From: Terriglobia bacterium
Lineage (GTDB): Bacteria > Acidobacteriota > Terriglobia > Terriglobales > Acidobacteriaceae
Direction of reading: 5' to 3'
DNA: 64,000 nt
NCBI GenBank assembly: GCA_020073215.1
Contig: JAIQFO010000005.1
Location: 104,638-168,637, forward strand
Shown here: positions 1 through 7,974 of the stretch, one piece after another
How the letters are laid out: every line of letters begins with the position of its first letter
Position numbering within the stretch: position 1 is the stretch's first letter
Program-made: the position numbers and the translations under genes
The notes under the pieces: model-generated
Seen by the model: the letters and a program-made list of their open reading frames with translations, nothing else
What the model was told of the DNA's origin: nothing
Database searches by the model: none

Positions 1-1112
1 GTCTGTTGTTCGTCAGGACCGATGAACATTGAATCCAGGGCAAACCGCACTTCATCCACCGATTCCACAACCACCGACATCTGTTGCGAGATCAGCACCA
101 GTTGCGTTCCAAAGAAAGCTTGGGGTGCGGCTCCCGGACCAACCTGGAAGAACGGCCGGTTGATGTTCCAACTCTGCTGCAGGGAGGTCACGTAATCGAC
201 GATGATGCGAAAATTCGTCTGATCCGTTTCATCCTCAACCGTGTTTACCAGATTGCCGGGCTCCGCCGGGATAAGTCCGATTGCGCCAAGAGGCTGCCGC
301 CGCAGCCCAAGGACTCGTCGCAACGTAGCCAGTTGACATCCGCTAACGAGCAGGTCTGGATCGAACTGCACCACAGCTGGAGGCAGAACGCCGGTCAACA
401 GCAAGAAAATCTGATCTACCCTCGTCACTCTTGGTCCACCAGCCATGCCCAGTTCGACGACAAGCTGGGTCATTTGATTGCGCACGATTTCCCGCGTGGC
501 TTGAATGAATTCGTCGTCGGCGTCGGGCCGCAGGGGGTACAGTCCGTCCAGAAGCTTGAGGGACTCATCGATGGCGTCTTTGGAGCGCGTATACACACTG
601 GCTTGGGCTCCGGTAATGCCACCGCCGATATCAGTTTGCACCGCGTAGGTACGGGGCGTCCACACGCACTCAGTGCGACCTTCTGTCTCTTGGCAACTGA
701 ACGATGCGTTGAGAGCGCCCACGAATCCTTTTGGGTCGCCGACCTTGGGCTTCCAGCCGAGCACATCCGCGATGGCCTTCATCGCCATTTGTCCAAGCTG
801 TGAGCCTCCTCCCGCTCCGCCCCCCTTGCCAGGCGACGCCAGCGGTGACGGTGGATAACTAACCTCTTCAGTGAGGATCGGGAACGCGGTGGCGGCATTC
901 ATTGCGTGTGTGACTTGGTTGGCAGCTCCAGCCACCGTTCCAGTGAGGCCTGGCTGCGCGGCAGTCCCCGTAATCGCGGCTGTGACGTCAGACAGGTCCT
1001 GCCCGACCTGTTGCACTGCATCAGTAAGGCCCGGAGTGGTTTTGGTTCCGGCGATGGCCTCGTGCAATTTGTCTGCAGCATTCTCGATTGCCTTTATGGT
1101 TGGTGTTGCCAT
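1..1112 (-). CDS. Unknown protein, last gene of the Glu-Gly repeat operon, cut by the window edge
   Basis: Reading the minus strand from an ATG at 1112 gives an uninterrupted frame of about 370 codons that leaves the window without a stop, so the C-terminus is missing. A GGGAGG ribosome site lies 9 bases before the start. The first 80 residues are Ala/Thr/Gly-rich and look helical. A Gly/Pro-rich linker (about 88-104) follows, then a compact region with several Trp, Cys and acidic residues. There is no signal peptide and no motif I recognise. It lies 93 bases downstream of the 187-residue gene on the same strand and probably shares its transcript. A large plus-strand frame across 84-803 is its shadow. 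Function unknown; the coding call rests on the long open frame, the ribosome site and operon position. Confidence 0.75.
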   Translation of the reverse strand, partial: MATPTIKAIENAADKLHEAIAGTKTTPGLTDAVQQVGQDLSDVTAAITGTAAQPGLTGTVAGAANQVTHAMNAATAFPILTEEVSYPPSPLASPGKGGGAGGGSQLGQMAMKAIADVLGWKPKVGDPKGFVGALNASFSCQETEGRTECVWTPRTYAVQTDIGGGITGAQASVYTRSKDAIDESLKLLDGLYPLRPDADDEFIQATREIVRNQMTQLVVELGMAGGPRVTRVDQIFLLLTGVLPPAVVQFDPDLLVSGCQLATLRRVLGLRRQPLGAIGLIPAEPGNLVNTVEDETDQTNFRIIVDYVTSLQQSWNINRPFFQVGPGAAPQAFFGTQLVLISQQMSVVVESVDEVRFALDSMFIGPDEQQ

Positions 1113-1205
1113 TGTCGTCGCCCTCCCGAGCTCTCGCTCATGGCTTTTTGTGGCTCTTCGCCGCAGCGTGCGCCACGCCAGCCCGATTCCCAATCGTGCT
1201 GCTCT

Positions 1206-1769
1206 TCACGTAGCGCCCTCTTTTTCCGAGTCCCTTACGTCAGGCGCTGACACGAGCTGCTGGCCGATGTTGGTGGCCTGCACCGACACCGATGTCATCC
1301 CTACCCGCTCGGCAATTTCCTGCCAGCACCCGGCCAGGGCCTTGCTGGCGAGGTCCAGCGGCTGACGGCACTGCTCCAGTCCGTGTTTCACGCTGCTCGC
1401 CCAAGGCAGCCACTCTCCGCGCCGCTCGCTCCCTAAGCTGGAGAGATCTTTCAACTTTTCGTACGACACTAAGTCGGCAGCAAACTGCTGCTCGATCTGG
1501 TGAAAGCGCTCTTGACAGTTGGTGAGCGCTCGACGGGCCCGATCCAGATTCAGGGGATGTGCGACCGCCTTTTGAGCAGCTCGTGCCGACGTCAGGCACT
1601 CGCCCAGCAAGCCCATCAACTCCAGGATGGTATCTTCGAGGTGGTCGACGAGCGCCGCTTCCCCTTTTAGCGGTTTGTCCTCCGCTACTGTCACCCGAAG
1701 TGCCAGCAGAGTGTCGTGGAGCCTTCGGAGATGCGTGTAGAGTTCTCGGAATGTCGCTTCCAAAGCCAT
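1206..1769 (-). CDS. Hypothetical all-helical protein (187 aa)
   Basis: The predicted protein is rich in Leu, Ala, Glu and Arg with heptad-like spacing, which suggests a helical bundle or coiled coil. It has no signal peptide and no membrane segment, so it is probably cytoplasmic. Five cysteines are scattered without a metal-binding pattern. The start lies 5 bases after the stop of the zincin-like gene, with a GGGTAAATGAG leader just before the ATG, so the two are probably translated together. I do not recognise the family. Its position between a zincin-like gene and another unknown suggests an adaptor or partner role in the same system; that is inference only. Confidence 0.75.
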   Translation of the reverse strand: MALEATFRELYTHLRRLHDTLLALRVTVAEDKPLKGEAALVDHLEDTILELMGLLGECLTSARAAQKAVAHPLNLDRARRALTNCQERFHQIEQQFAADLVSYEKLKDLSSLGSERRGEWLPWASSVKHGLEQCRQPLDLASKALAGCWQEIAERVGMTSVSVQATNIGQQLVSAPDVRDSEKEGAT

Positions 1770-1774
1770 CTCAT

Positions 1775-3115
1775 TTACCCGCTGGCCAACGCTTTGTAAA
1801 AGTTCTTGGTAAGGACCTCGGGACGCGCCAGGCGGCGATCCAGCGCGCTGCGCACGGCGCCGATCAGAAAACGTTCTGGGATGATTCCGGGATCCACGCC
1901 GGCAGCCAGACGCCGCGAAGCTTCCTCGATCATCTGCTGTTCCTTGTTGCCAAAGTTCATCACCTGCGCGAAGCTTCGGTCACCCAGTGACTTATAGGGA
2001 TGAAAGCACATCGCATCCACTACCAACGGGCACGCTTCAGAGAACGACTTCAGGACCGCTGTCGGAATGTTCCCCGCAGCCGCGCTGGGATAAATACGCA
2101 CCCAGGCACGGCGGTACTCTTTGGCTTCGGATTCGAATCCCATACGCCGCAGCAACTCGAGATTTATCAGCATTCGCAGGTACGGCGTGGGATGCGGTCC
2201 CCGCGGACTGTAAGACACTACGGTCTCTGGTCCGCGTGCCAGTATATCCATAAGCGAGCCCGCGATACAGGGTCCACCGAGCAGCATTCCGCTCAGGTCC
2301 GCGAACATCTCTCGGTTCCACCGCACCCAGGTACGAGTGACTTGGGGCGTGGCTCCGGCGCGCAACAGCCGCAAAGCGATGTGTCTCGGAATCTCTTTCG
2401 AGAGCTCCAAGTCGCTTTGCAAGTTGTGACTGGTCTCGTGCAATATCGCGCCCAGCGTCCAAGGGTTGATTAACCTGTGATACGGAAGCTGGATGAGTGG
2501 AAAGGGATTAAGCTGTTTTCCCAAGCGCTTCAGCGGAATGCCCCTGCGAAAGGTTGCCGGCGCGAATCCCGTCGCCATGTAAGAAAACGTCGGCGGCGCG
2601 GGAATGGATCGAGCCACACCCAGCCCCAGGTAAGCGACCCGGTAGCAATCAAGGCCGATTCGGTCGCAACTGAGCAGCCACTTCGCGTATCTGGTTTGCC
2701 GCTGGCCGAAAAGTTCAAAATAGAAATCCCATATCCGTTCGATGCCTCGCACCCAGGCGTGCGCGTGCTCCTTCTTGCGCATCGTGTCCTGGAGTCGGGG
2801 GGCGCTTGGTTCTTCGCTGCTTGCCTCAACGGCGGAGCGCACTTTGCCCGACATACGTAACAAGCTGCCGCGCAGAGCCGTAATAAGCTTATTCACCGCC
2901 TGAATGTGGCCTGCCGTCGGCGCTTCCGCGCCGGTGCCGAACTCGTCTGGGCGGAACGGCCGCAGCGCCGCCGCGTGACGGGTCACGTTAATAGACTGCG
3001 CACGCAGCCAGGGCAGTAATACTGGCGCCGGTTTGCGAACCACCTTAATTCGCGGACGAGGTGGAGCTTCCACCCGCGCAGATGGCTCCGGCATCGTTTT
3101 GACCGCGGTCGCCAT
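1775..3115 (-). CDS. Putative zinc metallopeptidase-like protein with HETSH motif
   Basis: This 446-residue protein carries HETSH at residues 226-230, matching the HExxH zinc signature. NREMFADL follows at 267-274, where an acidic residue could be the third ligand of a gluzincin-type site. A later GPHPTPYLR segment (306-314) resembles a conserved loop in several zincin families. The N-terminal 40 residues are basic and Pro-rich with no clear signal peptide. The start is supported by GAGG overlapping the upstream gene's stop, 6 bases away. The gene sits inside the Glu-Gly repeat operon, so a role in processing those proteins is possible but unproven. It could also be a domain that has lost catalysis. 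Confidence 0.8.
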   Translation of the reverse strand: MATAVKTMPEPSARVEAPPRPRIKVVRKPAPVLLPWLRAQSINVTRHAAALRPFRPDEFGTGAEAPTAGHIQAVNKLITALRGSLLRMSGKVRSAVEASSEEPSAPRLQDTMRKKEHAHAWVRGIERIWDFYFELFGQRQTRYAKWLLSCDRIGLDCYRVAYLGLGVARSIPAPPTFSYMATGFAPATFRRGIPLKRLGKQLNPFPLIQLPYHRLINPWTLGAILHETSHNLQSDLELSKEIPRHIALRLLRAGATPQVTRTWVRWNREMFADLSGMLLGGPCIAGSLMDILARGPETVVSYSPRGPHPTPYLRMLINLELLRRMGFESEAKEYRRAWVRIYPSAAAGNIPTAVLKSFSEACPLVVDAMCFHPYKSLGDRSFAQVMNFGNKEQQMIEEASRRLAAGVDPGIIPERFLIGAVRSALDRRLARPEVLTKNFYKALASG

Positions 3116-3121
3116 CGATTC

Positions 3122-4048
3122 CTACCTCAGCAGTTGTCCGCAGCAACGGCAGTATGCCGGTGCCGTACTTACAGCAGGTGCCTGTACGACGTGACCGGTA
3201 CCGCACGCTGGGCAGACGCATTGCCCACCAACCACCCTTCCGTATCTCACACCTGGCACGCCGACGGTACCTGCAGCGGCCTGATAACGGGGCCCGGCAA
3301 TCGCGCCGGGAGCGCCATATGGAGCGCGGCCATAGCGCCAGTGCGGCCGGACCACGCGCCCCCAGCGGCGATGGAAACGGCGCTCGAGATGATTATGTCG
3401 GCGCAGTGCGTTGACTCTGTTCCGGCGATTGCCCAAAACTCTCTGCGTCTGACGTGCAAGTGTCATGACCGCGGACCGAGGGGTAACAGGACGACCACGC
3501 GCTGCCTGACGTGCGATACTGCCGACCGTGCGTCGTGCAATTGTGGGTACGGTGCGCAGGAGCGTTCGGGTTTGAGGATTACGGTGAAGACTCTTCGCAA
3601 TCTTCCCAATCCCGCGCGTGAGATGCGGCGTCGCCCTCGTTACCGCTCTTGCTAGGCGAGGAAGCGCCTTTCTCGCCAGGGGTGCGACGGCTTTAGCGAC
3701 GACAGGAAGTAGCTTGCCGGCCGCCATCCCCACCAAGGGCAGAAAATGCTCCGCGGCTTCCTGTTCCGTCTCAGCCTCGGCCGCAAGCTCTCCCAAGTGC
3801 TCCATCATGGCGTCCGGATAGATCTTCCTAATAGGACTGACCTCGCTCTCAAATTCACCCTCGAACTCGCCTTCGAACTCCTGCTCGCCGAGCAGACTTC
3901 CGACCACATTACCAATCGCTCCGAGCCAACCTTCGCCTTCCAGGCCGGCCTCGCCTTCCAGTTCACCCTCGAGTTCTCCTTCCGACTCGCCCTCGAGTTC
4001 AGGCAGGGCTTCTAGTTCATACTCGGACTCATACAGAGGTGTTGCCAT
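3122..4048 (-). CDS. Glu-Gly repeat protein with Arg-rich tail and C-terminal zinc ribbon (308 aa)
   Basis: Residues 1-70 are dominated by EGE/EFE/ELE repeats and are very acidic. They contain a hydrophobic insert, GWLGAIGNVVGSLLGE, also found in the next gene upstream. The middle (about 100-215) becomes strongly basic and helical, with a VPTIxRRTV segment shared with the paralogue. The end holds CVCPACG and CRCCG, a probable zinc ribbon. A GAGGAGG site lies 7 bases before the ATG. No signal peptide is visible. The protein is therefore acidic at one end and basic at the other, which favours self-association or binding a charged polymer. I know of no assigned function. It starts 45 bases after the paralogue and precedes the zincin-like gene by 6 bases. 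Confidence 0.85.
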   Translation of the reverse strand: MATPLYESEYELEALPELEGESEGELEGELEGEAGLEGEGWLGAIGNVVGSLLGEQEFEGEFEGEFESEVSPIRKIYPDAMMEHLGELAAEAETEQEAAEHFLPLVGMAAGKLLPVVAKAVAPLARKALPRLARAVTRATPHLTRGIGKIAKSLHRNPQTRTLLRTVPTIARRTVGSIARQAARGRPVTPRSAVMTLARQTQRVLGNRRNRVNALRRHNHLERRFHRRWGRVVRPHWRYGRAPYGAPGAIAGPRYQAAAGTVGVPGVRYGRVVGGQCVCPACGTGHVVQAPAVSTAPAYCRCCGQLLR

Positions 4049-4093
4049 GATGTTTCCTCCTCAAAATGGTCGAAGACCTACGACCTGAGCCGG

Positions 4094-5104
4094 TCAGCGA
4101 GCCACAGCGCTGCGAGCACGGCGCCGCGGACGCTTGTACGACCTGCTTACCCGAAGGTTACGAACGATAGCGGCGCCGCAAGCCTTGTGGCTACCAAGGA
4201 CGCGTCGAATCTGTTTCGCAGCCGCGCGCGCGGCACTACGCCGGGTGATCGGGACACCTCTGACGGCTTGTCGCTTCAAGTCTCTGACTGTGCGCCGAAC
4301 AATGGTAGGCACCGCACGGACCGCCACGCGTGTGACACGACGGCGGCGCAGGATGCGGGTGAGAATTGCAGTACCGCGAATCAAGTGAGGAAGGACTCGA
4401 CGCAGGGCTCGACGATCTGCCGGAGAAATGACGGTAACGGCAGCAGCGCCGGCCATCGCCTCGGCTTCTCCTTCGTGCACTTCCTGCGAGGCAGATTCAG
4501 CCATCATCTCGGCGAGAGCTTCGTTGTGCGTCAGTTCATGAGCTGCGATCTCATGAACCATTTCTTGCTCACCTTCACCCTCAAACTCCGATTCGAACTC
4601 GGATGCGAGTTCGAACTCCCCCTCGCCCAGGGCGGAGCTTGCCACTTTGCCTAGCACTGCGCCGAATGGGCCACCGATCGCAGTTCCCACGATCGGAGCG
4701 GCGACCTTGGCAACTTTCTTCAGGATGGGCGCGGCTCTTTTTAGGAACCTCCCAATTTTCCCGAAGAACTGCTCGCCCGTCTCCATTTCACCTTCGAACT
4801 CGCCTTCACCTTCGAACTCGCCTTCGCCGAGCCGGCCCTCACCTTCGAGACCGCCTTCACTTTCAAATTCTCCCGCGAGTTCGCCTGCGCCCTCAAATTC
4901 ACCTTCTCCCTCGAATTCCCCTTCGAGTTCGCCTTCGCCCTCGCCTAGGAGGCTGCCGACAACGTTGCCAATGGCGCCGAGCCAGCCCTCGCCTTCCAAG
5001 CCCGCCTCACCTTCGCCTTCGCCTTCGCCTTCGCCTTCGAGTTCACCCTCGTGGAACTCTTGCTCAAGTTCCAACTCCAGTTCGCCCTCATGCATATCCG
5101 CCAT
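4094..5104 (-). CDS. Glu-Gly repeat protein with amphipathic core and Arg-rich tail (336 aa), first gene of operon
   Basis: I start this gene at the ATG at 5104, because AAGGAGGT lies 7 bases upstream; an in-frame ATG 18 codons earlier has no such site. Residues 1-110 are almost entirely Gly, Glu, Phe and Leu in GEGE/GEFE repeats, interrupted by WLGAIGNVVGSLLGE at 41-55. Residues 115-160 form a basic, amphipathic, Ala/Gly-rich helix region (for example FLKRAAPILKKVAK) that resembles pore-forming peptides. A second acidic stretch follows, then residues 230-336 are packed with Arg. An HELTH at 189-193 fits HExxH but lies in a low-complexity Glu-rich stretch and is probably coincidental. It is paralogous to the 308-residue protein. 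Function unknown; assembly, toxin or scaffold roles are all conceivable. Confidence 0.85.
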   Translation of the reverse strand: MADMHEGELELELEQEFHEGELEGEGEGEGEGEAGLEGEGWLGAIGNVVGSLLGEGEGELEGEFEGEGEFEGAGELAGEFESEGGLEGEGRLGEGEFEGEGEFEGEMETGEQFFGKIGRFLKRAAPILKKVAKVAAPIVGTAIGGPFGAVLGKVASSALGEGEFELASEFESEFEGEGEQEMVHEIAAHELTHNEALAEMMAESASQEVHEGEAEAMAGAAAVTVISPADRRALRRVLPHLIRGTAILTRILRRRRVTRVAVRAVPTIVRRTVRDLKRQAVRGVPITRRSAARAAAKQIRRVLGSHKACGAAIVRNLRVSRSYKRPRRRARSAVAR

Positions 5105-6239
5105 TGTGCTTACCTCCTTCGGGTCATGACGACGCGACAACCATAGAGTCAAGTGCAAACACTGTCTAGTCGCTTCTTGAGGCTAGCTGGTTTCAGTTTC
5201 ACTATGGTGGGTTCGCTCAAACGGGGGACATAACGGGCTGGGCCAGCAATCGCGAGGGGTAGCCAGTAAACAGGATTGATGGGACAATTGGGCAAGTTTT
5301 CGAGGCGTTTTCTCGAGCGGGGTCAAAGGTGTTAGATGGAAGCCACAAACAAGGCTTACTATCGAGACGGATGTCGGACTCCTGGCTGCAACCCGATCAC
5401 GTCAATGCGGTTGGACGCGATAACCGCCGATGAGGTCGAGAGGCTCGCCTTTGGCAGTTCCTTATCCACCGCCAATGTGCCCTGCGAACCTTGCGTCGCA
5501 TGCTTCACAAGGCGGAAGAAGGGAAGAAGGGTAGCTGATTCGCAGCGCTCCCAAGTTCAAGCTGACGAAGGAAATACCGTCGAACCTTGCGGCTTGAAGG
5601 CGCCGCGGAAGAGAAGTTCTTGTCGGCTGCCGACTAGCCGAACGACGTCAGGCGCTGGCGGCTTCTAATCGGCTGAACCCTGGACATCGGATTGACTTGT
5701 GCGTGAGCTCCTTCTATGTCAAAGCGGATCGGCCCCGGGTTGCCCGTTACTCGCCAAATGGAACACTCGTTGCCCTACTATCGAGTTTTTGAGTGAAATC
5801 GGTGGAGTAGCCGATAGCGATACGCATAGAGCCGGATGTTGGTGCCTGGAAGAATCCTCGCCGCCGATAGGCCGGAGCCCTCAGGCGGACCAAGGTATCT
5901 TCAGTCACACGAATGCGTGATAACAATCACAGACAACTAGGTCTTGATCAATGAATACTTTTTCGCGCATCGCCTCTCCGACTAGCAGTTCCCACCGAGG
6001 GGAGGAAGTGCCCGCTCCCTGAGGCGACGCATCCCTAAGTCTCATTCACCAGAGTTCCAAAGTAGAGCGAAGCGCACTCGACACGTAAAATCACGGATCG
6101 ACTCTACACAACTACGTTCTGGTGATGGAGCAGGAGTTGATTACTCAGGCCGTCGAGGGCACGCGTCCCGCGGGCTGAACAAGACGCGCACGACGTCGCC
6201 ACTCGCTGGGCGAACCTTCTCTGACAAAACGGAGGCATC
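5105..6239. other. Long intergenic gap between divergent genes
   Basis: About 1.1 kb separates the minus-strand Glu-Gly operon from the plus-strand membrane protein gene. The gap must hold both promoters. Two plus-strand open frames (5336-5668 and 5699-5920) have unconvincing composition, no ribosome sites and no recognisable domains, so I do not call them genes. Decayed genes or an untranslated RNA are possible. Confidence 0.6.
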
Positions 6240-7433
6240 ATGCGTATACATCGCATCACCATCTTCGCTGTCGTTGCTGTGGTCGTCATCATGGCGGCGG
6301 CCGTCTTTGTGCGCGCGGACCAGCCGCAGGCATCCCTCAGCCCCGATCGCATTCTGAAGGGCACCACGCCGACTATCACGATCACTCTAGATAAGAGCAT
6401 CCCAGACCAGAAAGAGGTCAAAAGCGTTCGCATAGGTGGACATGTCATTGCCGTGCAAGAGCCGAGCGCGGAAGGCAAAGTGTCCGTACCACTTCCGAAG
6501 CTCGAGATTGTGGGCCGGGCTGACGTTGAGGTCATCGGCAGGGACGATAAGTCAGTTGCCGTTGGACAGCTGACCTACGTCGAGTCTCCACAGCCTACGC
6601 CGATCCCCGTTGTCGGAAACACCAAGGAACTCGTCCTTCTTCTCATATACGTGGGGCTCATCGCTCTTCTGCCCACGATATGCACGATCTACGACATCCG
6701 TAAGAGCTACAAGGAGCGGGAAGGAGTTCTCGCGAAGCTGGGGAATAACCCAACCGTCCAGGAGATCGGCTCTCTCCTCGCGGGTATGGACAAAGGACCA
6801 ACTGGATTTACTGGGCTCACACGTGGCCTTGTCGCACTAACGCTCATTCTCGTTTTAGGTTTTGCAGTCTTCCACCTCGTTGTGTTCGCACCGCCCAAGC
6901 CTCCCGACATTGCGGAGAAGCTATTGATGCTAATTGCCGGCACCTTGACTGCGATCACTGGTTTTTACTTTGGCTCCAAGGCAGCCACCGAGGCCGCGAC
7001 CCAAGCTCCACTTGGCGCAGGGAAGGCAGGAGGTTCCGTGGCGCCCAAAATCACGGACGTCAAGTGGGCGGACGAGAGCGCTAGGAAGCTCATAGTGAGC
7101 GGCGAAGGATTTGGCGCAAAAGGGGATAAAAGCAGTGTAACGGCAGGAGGTAAGAACGCACCGGACACGAAGTGGGACCTCAAGCAAATAGCGGTTACCC
7201 TCCCGGCTGACGTAAGCCCTGGAAGCGTCGATATCATCGTGACGAATAACAACGGCGACGCTTCTCCACCATGGCCGTTCCAAGTCTCCGCTACGGCTGC
7301 GCCGCCCACACCGTCTGGAGGAGCGCAGACCGGAGGTTCCGTGGTGCCCAAGATCTCAAAGGTCGGTCAGGGCTCGGGCGCCGCTGACAGGGAGCTTGCT
7401 GATTCTGGTGAAGAGGAGGAAGAAGGACCGTGA
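6240..7433 (+). CDS. Membrane protein with IPT/TIG-like extracytoplasmic repeat; 3' end frameshifted
   Basis: ACGGAGG lies 5 bases before the ATG. The N-terminus (about 5-25) is a hydrophobic signal or anchor. Residues 26-110 look like a beta-sandwich domain. Three further hydrophobic segments follow near 128-148, 193-216 and 225-247. Residues about 270-350 form an Ig-like IPT/TIG repeat ending in a DIIVTNNNGD stretch. A second copy starts near residue 362, but its frame is lost, so the last 25 residues are a Glu-rich missense tail ending at 7433. The missing part of the repeat is readable in other frames up to 7608. The protein is probably anchored in the inner membrane. Function unknown. 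Confidence 0.75.
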   Translation: MRIHRITIFAVVAVVVIMAAAVFVRADQPQASLSPDRILKGTTPTITITLDKSIPDQKEVKSVRIGGHVIAVQEPSAEGKVSVPLPKLEIVGRADVEVIGRDDKSVAVGQLTYVESPQPTPIPVVGNTKELVLLLIYVGLIALLPTICTIYDIRKSYKEREGVLAKLGNNPTVQEIGSLLAGMDKGPTGFTGLTRGLVALTLILVLGFAVFHLVVFAPPKPPDIAEKLLMLIAGTLTAITGFYFGSKAATEAATQAPLGAGKAGGSVAPKITDVKWADESARKLIVSGEGFGAKGDKSSVTAGGKNAPDTKWDLKQIAVTLPADVSPGSVDIIVTNNNGDASPPWPFQVSATAAPPTPSGGAQTGGSVVPKISKVGQGSGAADRELADSGEEEEEGP

Positions 7434-7608
7434 CACTGGGAGGCAAGAAAGTCACGGTGACCAACTGGGACGACAAGCAGATAAGCGTTACCTTCTCAAC
7501 TGACGTGAACGCGGAAAGGTCGACGTCATCGTGACGAATGACAACGGTGACTCCTCTGATCCAAAACAGGTCACAATGCCTTCCCCCAATGAAGTGGACG
7601 GCCTATAA
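7434..7608 (+). pseudogene. Out-of-frame remainder of the second IPT/TIG repeat
   Basis: Just past the stop at 7433, another frame reads VTLGGKKVTVTNWDDKQISV, which aligns with the first repeat of the preceding gene. A second shift near 7513 then restores GKVDVIVTNDNGDSSDP, and the frame ends in TAA at 7606-7608. Two small insertions or deletions, or sequencing errors, would restore a full second domain. This marks the original gene end as 7608. Confidence 0.7.
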
Positions 7609-7974
7609 CCCAGGCCAGTTTGGTTTCAATTGGAACGGCATAGTCGAGCACTAGTATCAATCATCAGGAGATTGCCATGAGAGTTGGGACGTTGCTCCAT
7701 TGCAAAAGTGACTGAACTTCGGGAAGAAAGAAGGAGGACCCGGGCATGGAACCGTCGGCTCCCATCAAGAACGAAGGTCGCATGTTCGGATTTCGTAACG
7801 AAGTTGATTTCTTGGTTGACTCTGGAGGAGACTGCTTTATCTTTCACGCACTTCCCCTGCGAGCCTTCTAGTCGACTTTTTCGATTCAATGCAAGCTATC
7901 CGCTCCTGATTAAGAAGCGGGGAAGTTCGACGTCTGGCCCAAAGAACATTGCCCGAGTGAAATGCGGAGGAAGT
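7609..7974. other. Intergenic stretch with at most one tiny ORF
   Basis: These 366 bases separate the broken IPT gene from the secreted-protein gene. A plus-strand frame extends the next gene upstream to 7684, but that extension lacks a start signal and the real start has a signal peptide at 7975. One 41-codon frame with a strong ribosome site is listed separately. Confidence 0.5.
7746..7871 (+). CDS. Possible small protein (41 aa), weak call
   Basis: An ATG at 7746 is preceded by AAGGAGGA about 9 bases upstream and opens a 41-codon frame ending in TAG at 7871. The product is mixed in composition with an acidic centre and no membrane segment. I do not recognise it. Support is only the ribosome site and its position upstream of the secreted-protein gene; it may be a leader peptide or chance. 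Confidence 0.25.
   Translation: MEPSAPIKNEGRMFGFRNEVDFLVDSGGDCFIFHALPLRAF

Noticed and set aside
84..803. 239-codon plus-strand open frame
   Set aside because: It is antisense to the longer minus-strand frame (1-1112) that has a ribosome site and continues out of the window.
4523..4537. HELTH (HExxH-like) in the 336-residue repeat protein
   Set aside because: It sits in a Glu-rich low-complexity stretch with no supporting zincin features, unlike the neighbouring HETSH protein.
4603..5169. Plus-strand frames rich in Pro, Ser and Arg
   Set aside because: They are the reverse side of the Glu-Gly repeats, whose codons give long open frames on the other strand.
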